Positions 48,801 through 59,980 of a DNA stretch of 64,000 nt are shown piece after piece; position 1 is the first letter of the stretch; every line of letters starts with the position of its first letter. Origin of the DNA: Hyalella azteca (Eukaryota; Arthropoda; Malacostraca; Amphipoda; Hyalellidae); assembly GCF_000764305.2 (NCBI RefSeq), contig NW_025936059.1:383657-447656 (forward strand), read 5' to 3'. The notes beneath the pieces are model-generated. The model saw only the letters and a list, made by a program, of their open reading frames with translations, was not told where the DNA came from and did not search any database. Made by a program: the position numbers and the translations under genes.

Positions 48801-49016
48801 GTAAGGTGGTGGGGTCGTTTGTAAAGTGGGGTGTGTGGTCTGCGGATCAGTGAGGTCTGCGACTTCTTAGCTAAAAGAATCCAGTTGGCTCCAGGGCTAA
48901 TTTAAACGCTAATTCTGTGGCCAACGGCTGCGTTCTATCTGCAAATCGTCAGCTGTCTTGAATAATCCACACCTTAATTCAAAAGGGCTTCCAAAAATTT
49001 TGTTACCAGGAACGAA
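45885..49016. other. Divergent COG3-GUSB interval
   Basis: Holds degenerate repeats of about 170 bp at 46135-46520 (AAATTTCGA..AGATCC and TGGCGTTTTTTCGTTTTA) and the TGACGTCA-rich duplicated block at 47547-47912. A foldback-like stretch at about 48605-48780 shares TCAGCCAATCA with the element at 8546. Promoters for both genes should be here, but no TATA box or initiator was convincingly placed. Confidence 0.5.
47547..47912. promoter_or_regulatory. Duplicated block with five TGACGTCA (CRE) sites
   Basis: Two diverged copies (47547-about 47700 and 47749-47912) each begin AATACAAGGTT and contain CAGCTGCGCC. Perfect TGACGTCA octamers lie at 47626, 47639, 47809, 47829 and 47842. TGACGTCA is the CREB/ATF site. 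The block could be an enhancer or simply two copies of a transposable element. Confidence 0.55.
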
Positions 49017-52000
49017 ATGAAACTTTTTATTGTAATATTTTTTTGTTTAGTATATCAACTGAAATACTTGTGCAACAGTGTTGAGGCTAGCTTCCCATCC
49101 GTTCTAATTAATGGTGTCGAGCATGAAACTTTCCCAATCTCGAGAGGAGACGAGACACGCATCTTGAGAGAAGATGCGAGAATTCCCAAAACCCGACGTA
49201 ATAAGGTGAGGTTTAATGTTGGAATACGCTGTCCCTCGCAATCGTGAAGATTAGCAAATAATAATTTGTCCCGAGGTGATTTTTCAAAACTTCTTTTCCA
49301 CTTAAAGTTTTAATTCTGACATGACTTTTCAAACGTTCTATTAGGTTTGACACATGTTTTTGTCACAGAATATTCATCCAGGTCCAAAAATTAAAAATAG
49401 ATATACATCGCATTGTTACGATGGAATGAAATAATTTGTAATTGATATGCATTGACATCGTAAGTATACGGAAACAAATTAGATAGCTTTCACAAACCAA
49501 GAACAACGATGCAATATTTATCTATATCTGTATCAACTACATCATCTGTCAATATTTATTGATAAGAAAAATTATTACCTACTTTAGGCTTACTCTATAT
49601 GCAGGAACTACCTCCGGCTCAGTACACTTGGGGCGGTCTCTATCCTCGAGACACCGCCACTCGCGAGGTGAAGTCTTTGGACGGAATTTGGAACTTCAGG
49701 CTTAGTCCCAAAGATGACCCTGACAAGGGCTTCAGGGAAGAATGGTACAGTGCCCCACTCGCAAGCTCTGGTGACGTCATTGCTATGGCCGTGCCAAGCA
49801 GCTACAATGACGTCACTCAGGACAAAGACTTAAGGGACCATGTGGGATGGGCTTGGTGAGTCGCTCGTATCAAATGACCAACATTTTGTGTCCTTAATTT
49901 AAGCATATAGCAGCTGACAGGTTATCCGTATTAAAGGCCATTAGTATCTAGAAGCGTGTTCAGGATAGTTTTCATAAATCCACAAAAGGTTAATACTGAC
50001 TGGTTGTAATTACTGCTCATTTAGCATCAATTTGCCTATTATCATTCCATTAGCGACATGGGCATGGTACGTCACCAATCGTTAAATGCACAAATTACCT
50101 ATACCTTGTATGCGTTTAACGCCTTATTACTCAAATATAATTAGCTTATATATCATTAGAACTTGTATGTTCAGGTACGACACTTTCTTCATGACGCCCA
50201 GACGCTGGCTGGAAGACGGCGAGCGTGTGCTGGTGCGGTTGGGTTCTGTTCACTACAGTTGTGTGGTGTACGTGAACGGCGTTGCTATAACGGCCCACGA
50301 AGGAGGTCATCTTCCAGTGCTTGCTGATGTGACACTAGCAGTCAAGCCAGCTGACCAAGCGAATCTCTTAACAGTGGCAGTCAATAACGTCCTCACCAAC
50401 GAGACCATTCCGCAGGGCGAGATACAATACAAGACAGACGAGACTATGTAAGTAAAACCCGAATTTTAATCTGAGACTTTCAGGGGCTAATCATTATTCA
50501 TTAGCTTTTACGTAATCTGTATGTTAACCTACTACATTTTTTAATATGAAACTGTCATCTTTTATCTAACTGTCATCATTTATATATTTTTTATACGTCA
50601 TCATTTATCCCACTTAATGTACCTCTGCACCAATTTATACCATATAAATAAAAAATGCGTTACCTCTAATTACACCTTGTTTTGTTCGCCATTTAGACAA
50701 AATGCTGGTAAAGTATTATCATACGGATACAGCATTTTTTCCCATATAAGTGATAAATAATGCAACTCATTCCAGGTATCCACCTGGATATTTCATCCAA
50801 TACTACGATTTCGACTTTTTCAACTATGCTGGCATCCATCGTCCTGTGCTGCTGTACTCCACACCTCAGAGCTACATCGATGACATCACTGTCGTCACGG
50901 ACGCAACAGGCAAGCTCGTTATCTTCAACCCAATAATGTTGAAACCAAGTTGATTAGCAGTTGACGTCATTCAAGCAATATATAATCAACGTTATTCCAA
51001 CGTGAGATTGAGAATGGCTTCTTCACCAGTGGTGTATGCGAGGCATATAATGAAGATTCTTTGCCACCGGAATGTAAATGATTCAGCCTAGCAAAAAAAT
51101 ATATGAGCAGGTGTTTTATTTTTAATTTTATTTACTTATATATTTTTTTTTTCACTAATAATTCTTATTTGATGGCCTCGGAATTTTTCCCTCCATCTTT
51201 TAATTCCAAAATAAAGGCAGACCTTACTCCATGCTTGCTTTTAAATGAAGGACTAGTGACTCTTGCATATCCATCTGTATAATTAAGTTGCAATGAACCG
51301 GTCATGATCGTTTCTTAGCCACTGCTGTGTAACAGCTGTGTTCTTCGCCTGTGTCAGCTCCGACAAACAAACAGTGTGTGAACGATACTGAATGTTTAGT
51401 GTGTATTTAGTATTCATTCTTCTTGCCCGTTGCATCGTGTAGATCACTTTCTAATCTGTCCTTTGGGTACTTGGTTTGGCAGCACGTACACAACTGCCAC
51501 GTCTCAACTAACTTGCAACCATACATTGCGCCTACCTGAATATAGGCTATCAAGTATCAATACATGCGTTGCATATCATTGGTCATCATCCCAAAAGTTG
51601 ACTTGCTCATCTTATTTAATTGCCCAACAGGAGTGCTGAACTTCACAATCGATTACGTAGCTGCTGCAGGAGTGACCGACCTCTCGTGCTCTGTCGACGT
51701 CTTCGACGCGAACATGTCTTCGGTGGCACATGCCGACGCGTGTCAGGGGACAATTACGATTTCCAACCCACAGCTGTGGTGGCCATATCTAATGGATCCA
51801 AAACCTGGATACTTATACACACTCAGGGTACGATTACAATCACGATTGATCTTAACAATATATCTCCTCATTCAAGTCGAGTTAGCAATCACAACATCTC
51901 TAGGCTTAAGTTGCATTTGAACAGTCATAACCTGCAACTTGCACGAGGCGTTTTGGATGCTACAATATGCCATATAAGTAATATAAATAAAATTAATCGG

Positions 52001-55000
52001 CGAATAATATGTTGAAAAAGCTGAAGAACATGACGGTGGCGATAAATGACCGTATTTTGAAACAGGCAAGCATCAAGGCGGCCGACGGATCCTTGGTGGA
52101 CCAGTATCCGATCAGGGTAGGGCTTCGGGCACTGTCTTGGGGCGCCACGGGGATTTCTCTCAACGGCAAGCCGCTTTACATCCGTGGCTGCGGCAAGCAT
52201 GAGGATTCCGACGTGAGTTCTTGTCAGCTGCGTTGGGTAGATCTCGATGCGTAATGACATTACTCACTCAACGCGGTGTAGTTTCATACATTTTAGTTGC
52301 TGTGTAGATCTTTGCACGGTACAGTGGCGGTCTTCACGCTGTGCTGTGAATCTTTACGTTATGGAGGGCTTCATGCAATGCAGTGGACTCCACGCCATGC
52401 AGAGGAAGATCTATATGTGTTCATTTAAATATACCTTCTGACGCGCAGCGCATTGGTTGTAGCAGTGCCAATCCACATGACCTTGTCACTGAACTGTTCG
52501 ATCCTTGGCCCAGATCCGAGGTAAAGGTTTCGACCCAGCACTTGTGGTGAAGGACTTTTCGCTGCTGAAGTGGTTGGGTGCTAATGCTTTCCGTACTTCC
52601 CACTACCCCTACGCCGAGGAGATCATGGACCAAGCTGATGCCGAGGGCATCATGGTCATCGATGAGAGCCCAGCGGTCAATTTGAGGTCAGAATTCTGGC
52701 CCATGGAGTGAAGAACATCTTCAAAAATTCTTGCGCGGCTTCAAGAGTCAGATTTCTTTCAAAAATCCACATAATAAAAATTTTATCTAAAATGATCGAA
52801 TTCTTCATTAAAATTTAAAATTATCAAATTATAACTCATGCTGATTCCACCATCGACCTTCTCATTTTTATTTAGACGTGGACATTTTATGCAGAAAAAG
52901 CATTCGGCAATAGTGAGATTTCGAAGAGTAATTCATAAAGAACACGATAAATCATAGTAGTCTATAAAATGTTCGAATTTCATGAAATGAATAAAAACCT
53001 TAGATATTTTCAGCATTAGATTAATTGACATGTGTGCTTAATTACTTATTGTGAATTTTATTTCAGGACATTCGATGAGACGTTAGCCTCGCGTCACTCG
53101 GAAGTGATGCGGGAGCTGGTGAGGCGAGACAAAAACCGACCTGCCGTCATCTCCTGGAGTCTCGCTAATGAACCAAGAAGCTACCAGGCTGCGGCTACTT
53201 CTTATTTCGCGTGAGTAATGTTGTCTTGCTTTGAATACTGAGGCTGAACTTGCCACTCGCGTGACACTATAAGCGCCTACTCAGCGTAACAATATCGTAT
53301 GCATTTAATGCGTTACCAATTGGGGTGTTCTCTGCACGACAGATCCTACACTGATCATCGGGAAGTTTGGTAGACATTGGTACTCTGTTCCTTCAGTGAT
53401 TAGCTCTATTATTAAATGCATTTAATTCCATCATATCTAAACGCCAAATACGCGTAATTATTATGATTCATTGACAGTATTCATTGTAAATTTGATAAAT
53501 ACCACTAACCCGCTAGTCCTTACTCTTCTATAGAGAAGTTTCTGCGGTCACCAAGTTAGCAGACCCAACCCGTCCAGTGACCAGTGCACTCAGCCAAGAT
53601 TTCAACTCAGACAACGCCGTGAGTTCCTATAAAGATTATTTAAATTTATTTCACATGAAATGTTAGGCCTTATGTTGGTGCAGGAACGTGTCGGCCTCCA
53701 CACGGGCTGCTGATGGCACGAGACCTTTGACGGCAGCCATCAACGCGCAGTACGACGTAGATCTTGCTGTGAGTTTCGAATGACGTGTATACTGATGAAT
53801 CGGACGGCTACAGCCCGTCATTGTAGATCAAATGGTCTTAATCCTAGTCAGACTGGTGAAATTTACATCGTTATAAATCGCACCGAGTGGATGTACTGTT
53901 GTACCTATGCAGTCTGACGTGGATGAATATGAAAGTTTGACGTCAATGGCTAATGATATAGAAGTTTGTCATCACATTCAACCGATGAAATGTCATATTC
54001 TCGCAATATGGCGGGTGCAATTGGACGTCATTCCGTACTGATAAAGCATGTTTGCTGGGAAGTTTGGCGTCATTTTCTCTGTGCCTATAACACTTTTACA
54101 TCAATTTCTATATTAACTTTTTTTTTACATTTCTACCATTGTGAGTTAGTGTTTGACTGCCACTCGTTTCAACAGCCACTGAAATGTTTTGTAACAATTT
54201 AACTGTTTAAGCTATGATTTCTTTGATTTTAAAGCTTTGGGCCTTGAATTCTTCATGATTTCAAACTGTTTAGCCTTGATTACTATCCAATCGAAAGTTT
54301 TAGCCTTGGTTTCTTGGGATTGACCAGATCAAGTCTTGACAGCCTTTATTTAATGTGTAGCCATTACGGGACAATTATATTGAAATATTGTGTGCCTGAT
54401 CTTCTACTCAGGCGCCATCCTTGGACGTAATCTGGGTGAACAGATACTACTCCTGGTACAGCGACACTGGTCACCTGGAACTGGTACAGCAGCAGGTAGT
54501 GACGGACCTCACGCGATGGTACAACAAGTACAACAAACCAGTGGGCGTCTCCGAATATGGAGCTGATGCCGTACCTGGCTTACATATGGTTAGTGTTACG
54601 TCGCATGCGTTATTTATTGGAGGATTATATGTTATGCCGCTTATGCGTATTATTACATTTATTCGTGTATGTTTTTATGTATCACGTACAAATTCATTGC
54701 ATATTTTGCATAAATGAACGGAGTGTAAAAATATGTCATAATGGAATGCAAGTAATTTTGGATAATTATCGTGATCATGGCGAGAAAAACTTTTTCTCAT
54801 AAATTTAAATTGAATGATTGATATTTGGGGATTTATCTCCATCTTCATTTCCTTGTTTTTTTTTTCTTCAGGATCCCGCGTACACGTGGAGCGAGGAATA
54901 TCAGATGCAGCTTTTCCTGGGCAACTTCGCAGCGTTCGATGAGTTGCGTGGCAGCAGCGTTGTCTTCATGGGCGAAATGTTTTGGAACTTCGCAGACTTC

Positions 55001-56164
55001 ATGACACAGCAAGGCAGGAAAATTTTAATTTATTTTAGTTTATTTTCTTATTTCTCCAGAAAAATCAAAATTAGAAGTAAATATAAAATCGTTATTTAAA
55101 GAAGGCCGAAAAATTTAGAATTTTTTTGTTATATAAAATATTATATTAATGTATGTTATAATGTTTTAAAATTTAGAAATTTTTTATGAACATAATCTTA
55201 TTATAGGCTTAATCGCAACTAATGCAAGATTAATTTAATGGCTATTGGACGAGTTTGATTAGTTGACTCAGACAGAATGTTGCTCATTTGTTGCTACAGT
55301 TGCTCCCAATATATTCCACGCCTAACACTTTATTTACTAATTAAGTCATTTAAGTGAATTAGCTCTCGATAGTGACCGCGATTAATAGCAAACATTGCAG
55401 GCAAATTTGAGGTAAGAAACTGGGCACTCGGTATGAAACTCGAGACCAATCGTTTTGGGTTAAAGGCGCGTAAATCTTTAATGAGTTTGACGTTTTAGGA
55501 TTTTATTAAGAAATTTTTAGAAAAGAAATTTTTTAATGTTTTCCATCTCGACTGTGCTGCGAAGATTTAAATACGAATCAATTTAACTTAGGCCGAAAAA
55601 TAGTCTTCGATTATAAACTTGATGACAGGAAAACTTCCCAGTACACAAATGAGCAATCTGTCATGAATCTTCACTTGTGCACCGTCATATCTGCTGCATC
55701 ACATGCACCTATCACATCATCGTTATATCCATAAATATATTCATAGATCATAGCATTCATCGATCATATTTCATCAACGAAGATGAGTCGGTGCGCGCGC
55801 AGCGAGTGAGTCAACAAATCGGAGCGCTGCATCACAATCGCCTGTTGAGTGTATACATCCTTGAATTTCCTCAACGGACTTAACAGAAGCCGTGCTTGTT
55901 TACTAGTACATTTGGCGAGGTTTATAACACCACGACGATTTCCTGATGCTTTTTTCCGCTTTATTCTTTTTATGAAGCATTTAACACGCCGTCTATTGGA
56001 CGTCCACAGGCACGGGCCGAGCTGGAGGCAACAAGAAAGGCGTGTTCACAAGATCACGTCAGCCAAAACCCACGTCATTCCTCGTCAGGGATCGCTACCT
56101 CAACTTGGCTTCAGGGAAGCAAAGTCCGCAAGAGTCGTGTCGCTGGTTCAAGTCAACGCCTTGA
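49017..56164 (+). CDS. GUSB: Beta-glucuronidase (GH2), lysosomal or secreted
   Basis: Twelve exons: 49017-49205, 49605-49855, 50175-50447, 50776-50909, 51631-51827, 52066-52212, 52514-52686, 53067-53210, 53534-53618 or 53684-53768, 54412-54588, 54872-55013 and 56010-56164. With one of the alternative exons, all phases agree and give 688 codons (human 651). A signal peptide ([15 protein letters not shown]) leads. Matches: [62 protein letters not shown] and WNFADFMT. The acid/base Glu is in WSLANEP and the nucleophile in SEYGAD, so the enzyme should hydrolyse beta-glucuronides of glycosaminoglycans. The family motif NKHED reads GKHED here. Introns 4 and 11 have GC donors. Confidence 0.95.
53534..53618 (+). 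CDS. GUSB: GUSB alternative exon 9a
   Basis: 85 bases, entered in phase 2 (A completes the GC left by exon 8) and left in phase 0, with acceptor CTTCTATAG and donor GTGAGT. It encodes [20 protein letters not shown] and eight more residues. It aligns with the LDPSRPVT segment between the acid/base and nucleophile residues. It is 13 of 28 identical to exon 9b. Confidence 0.85.
53684..53768 (+). CDS. GUSB: GUSB alternative exon 9b
   Basis: Also 85 bases with the same phases, acceptor GTTGGTGCAG and donor GTGAGT. It encodes [20 protein letters not shown] and eight more residues. Only 65 bases separate it from exon 9a. Using both would shift the frame, because 85 is not divisible by three. Confidence 0.8.
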
Positions 56165-56260
56165 CTGTTCAGGGTGGCTGGTCCCATAAGCCGATGGTCG
56201 GACTCTAGGCAGTCGAACAAATTTATTTCATCACTTGATCTAACTAACACTTTTGTTGGG

Positions 56261-56266
56261 AATAAA
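56261..56266 (+). terminator. GUSB: Poly(A) signal of GUSB
   Basis: AATAAA about 97 bases after the GUSB stop codon. A second AATAAA-like site lies at about 56291. Confidence 0.6.
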
Positions 56267-56545
56267 AATTTGTGCCATTGAAGAATTTTTTAATAAACTC
56301 CCAATATCAGACTGTAGTGGCTAGAGAAACACAGCGAGCCGAAACAAAATATTTAGAGCAAGGCTTCCTCTGCAAATTACCCTCTTACATCGATCCACAA
56401 TCGTCTTTACCAAGAATTTACAAGCAAAAGGACGCCAAATAAATTCACTTCATCTTCATTGCAAACTTACTTCTGCTGGTCGATTGACTAAAAGTGTAAG
56501 TTTAGAGTAAAGGCACGTTCTGAGAACGTTACATTTGTTCCGTTT

Positions 56546-59500
56546 TTAACAGGTCGTCCAGTCTTGGTGGTCAATAGGTCGGCATGCAGCGGGACATTCT
56601 AGCGAAACTGCAAGTTTTTCTCTGCAGGAAAAAATGCAAATTATTTAGCAACTTCAATACCTATTGCAATGCATTTTTAATACAGCTTTTACCTCCTAAT
56701 AACCTGACTAAGACTGTGTCCCGAGCATAAATATTACACTATTACATAAATATTACAGCCTAATGATCGATGTGCGAATAAATTTGTTTGTAAAGAAAAG
56801 CCGTCCATTGATAATTGTAAATTCGGTAGTGAAACTTGCTAATGATTTCTAGAAGAGCGGTTAATTACTTGGTCCATTGTGTAACAAATTGCTCATTAAC
56901 CCGGCGCTGCCTTGGAACGAAAAGCTTTGTAACCAACGTACTGAATAAAATAGATATTATTCTCAATTTTCGTGGTATTCATTCGAATTATTGCCGACCA
57001 TATAATTAGTTTCAACGCTCCAAGATGCAAAGCTTAAAAACAGACGATTTTTCCAACAAAAAATAATCTCCATTGTGATAAAAAAGCGGTATCAAGGGTT
57101 GAAATTAAGCAATTGATGGTAAATCCAATTAAAAAAAATAAAATAATAAGTATCGATGAAAATTGCAGTCCAAAATTTAAGCTCAATGCTCGCATCCTGC
57201 AATTTTGTATCCCGACCTTCACTAATCATGTATACAATATAAATTTCATATCCTAAGTCTAAAAATCAGCTACTCAAAAGCATTTCAAGCCACCGATGAT
57301 CGTTAATAAAAGCCTTAAATTATTATGTTCAGTTTGAAATTCAATGGGGATTTAATAATGATTTTTCCTTCTTGATTATTTCTTGATTTAGAGGATTAGC
57401 CCTTGTAAACGCACCACCGCGCATGTAATGAATAGATGAACTGGAGTTGAATAAAGTGCAAAAACCTCAACACCACCTACCTCATACCGACGTGGTAATT
57501 GCCTTCTCTTCTACTGGGCCAAGGCTTGAAGCTTTCGGGAAGCGCCTCAGCGCAGCGATAAGCGTCGTGCTGCAGGACGGAACCGCTGAGCTTGATCTGC
57601 GGCCACAGCACGTCCTGTAATGTGAACAACTATATGATCCAATAGAAACATAGCGTGGATTTGTTGGCTGAATTCTCTATAATTTGGTATTCATACGTGA
57701 ATAAAAATAGATATTATTTGGTACTTGGATATCATGATTTGGTTGATTGGGTCTATCTTGTCAGATCCCTTGACATCTAGAGTTATAGATGAAATTTATT
57801 AATGTGAGCATATAAAAATAGTCTCCTGTTATTCATTTAATTGTCAAACTAATTTGTAGTTTACAATCTTTTATACACTCACGGAAAGATATTTCGAAGT
57901 TTGTTGGGCGTCGAGCGAGGCATATGACCGCTGCAGGAGGATGTTCCTGAGAGCGGCCATTCTGTAGGCGGAGGTCGGAGTCCAACGAGCGCACCAAAGC
58001 CCGTCGACGACCGGCATGGTGTGCTGGGTATGATCGCGCATCACGTGCCAAGTCTGTTGTAATTATAACCCAAACATTTTCTCTCAGGATATCCAAAATT
58101 AGCTAAAATTTTTAGATTGTCATTGGATATCAGTGAAAATATATTCCAGTGTGGTGTTATCACAGCAGAACATCCATCTACGAGTTACTGGCCTTGCCAG
58201 AGTGCAGCCACTGTTGAACGGCTTGAGCCTCACGCGGCGACGAGAGACTACCAACGCTCCGTACGTACACGGCCCTCAGGTTCGGGTCCCCCAGCGGCGC
58301 CACCTAAAGAAAATCAATGTTGGGTGCTCTTGTCATTGTAGCACAATCTACATGCGTAATTGTGCTACAATATCATAAGCATCAACTTCAACCCTGACAC
58401 AAATGACCGTGTGCTGGTAGTTATATTATTTAGATACCAAAACTATCCTCGTAAAATGGAAAGGTCGGTTTCATGCCAAACTTTACCTTCCACATGCGGG
58501 GATTCGTCCGTTTGAGATCACCAAGAGCCGGCAATGATCTAGAGTCACAGAAGAAGACGTGTTGAGCGCTTCGAAGCAGAGTGCATACCTGCTGGGGATG
58601 AGGGTGCCTTACATACACCCACACCGACCACCCGGGAAACAGCCTCGGCGAATCCCAGATCAGGGACGCAAGAGGAGCTTCATATCTGGGGTGTGTCAAT
58701 GTAGCGTACAGCGCATCAGCAGTCAAATTTTGTAGCTAAAATGTTCATGAGACAGAAAAATTTTCACATTTCGTGGCTTGAGGTAGCAGAGCACATTTAA
58801 TTCTGATTACGGGACGGTGAAAACTGCCAATTTAAAGTTCAGATTTAAAATTAAATCCGAAAACCACGGCAAAATACTGATATAGCTTCCTTTTAAAATT
58901 CATATCAGTGCGCCTACTGATATGAAATCCCGTTCTTAGTAATGCTTTCATCAGACTAAAGTCAACTTTCTACCTCAATATGAATATTCGTGCATAGTAA
59001 GTTCATTACGGGTACGAGACTCACGATGCTGATGGGCCGAATGTAGTAACGCTGATCACTCTATCGGAGCTGTAGCGAGCGGCTCTCCAGCTACACGTTC
59101 CTCCTGATCCATAGGCCAACGTTCTGGCTCCTGGCGGCTCCATTTGGGGGCTGCACTCCAAACCTGAAGGCGATGACTCCCCACACAGGCACTCTGGCCA
59201 ACTTAACCAGAGGTTACCTTCCTTCACACGGAGGTGTTCCACAGCACGGGCGTAGACGTCAGTGACGTTGGTTGTGTTGGGAGCCTCATCTGAAGTAAAG
59301 CTGCTCTCAGCTCGTGCAGCGATTCCATTAAAATTTTTGTAGTGTTTTGAATTTAAACTCTTACTTATTTCAGGCGACGTGTCACCATCTTCTTCGTCTG
59401 GATTGAGAGACTGCGTCAATCCGGCAGTGAAGCTGGCTCTCTCTATCAGCTCCAACGTGGTCGGCTCTTGATTCCGTACCAGCTTTTCCTCCTTCAACAA

Positions 59501-59980
59501 ATATGACCGATGTCCAGCAACACCAAAATTCTCATCGTCCCTTTTCGGAAGTTTATTGTCAAAGCTCCTGCTGCCGCTTTTTCTACCATTGCCTTTGAAG
59601 TCACCAATGAGGTTTTTACCACTGAGCTCATTCTTGTTCTCTTGGTCGCCGAATCTTCCGTCCAAAGAGAGCTCGATTTTATTTTGAGTCTTAAAACTAA
59701 TTACGTTTTTGATAGGTGGAGCGTTGTTTTGAGTTCTCATATCTACTTTACGTTCAACATGATTCACACTAGGCAAAATTATAAGTCGATTTTCAGTATT
59801 TGTCAGCATCTTATCGTCTGTTGCGGTGGATGGGGCAAGCTGAAGACGAGGGACGTGAATAACGAGCGAGTAGAAGACAAGTGCTCCACATCCTAGCCAT
59901 GTCAAGAGCTGCACGATTCGTCCCCTGTACCCAGAAAACCTGCTATTAAAAGCATCGCAAGAATCAGGAGTTAAATACAC
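56546..59980 (-). CDS. Type II membrane glycosyltransferase-like protein
   Basis: Minus-strand exons: 59025-59980, 58487-58685, 58193-58303, 57883-58053, 57488-57614 and a likely last exon from about 56619 to 56546. The first listed exon opens after a TTAG acceptor, so the true start is upstream. It encodes one membrane helix (LLTWLGCGALVFYSLVI), a long polar stem, then RVISVTTFG. The lumenal part follows a family of poorly studied glycosyltransferase-like proteins: LFPGWSVWVYV, MWK, REAQAVQQWLHSGK, TWHVMRDHTQHTMPVVDGLW, LQHDAYRC, PWPSRREGNYHVG and a final CPAACRP..HQDWTTC. The expected acidic RD.DS motif reads RSVGS. The 58193 exon uses a GC donor. Likely Golgi; activity uncertain. Confidence 0.7.
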
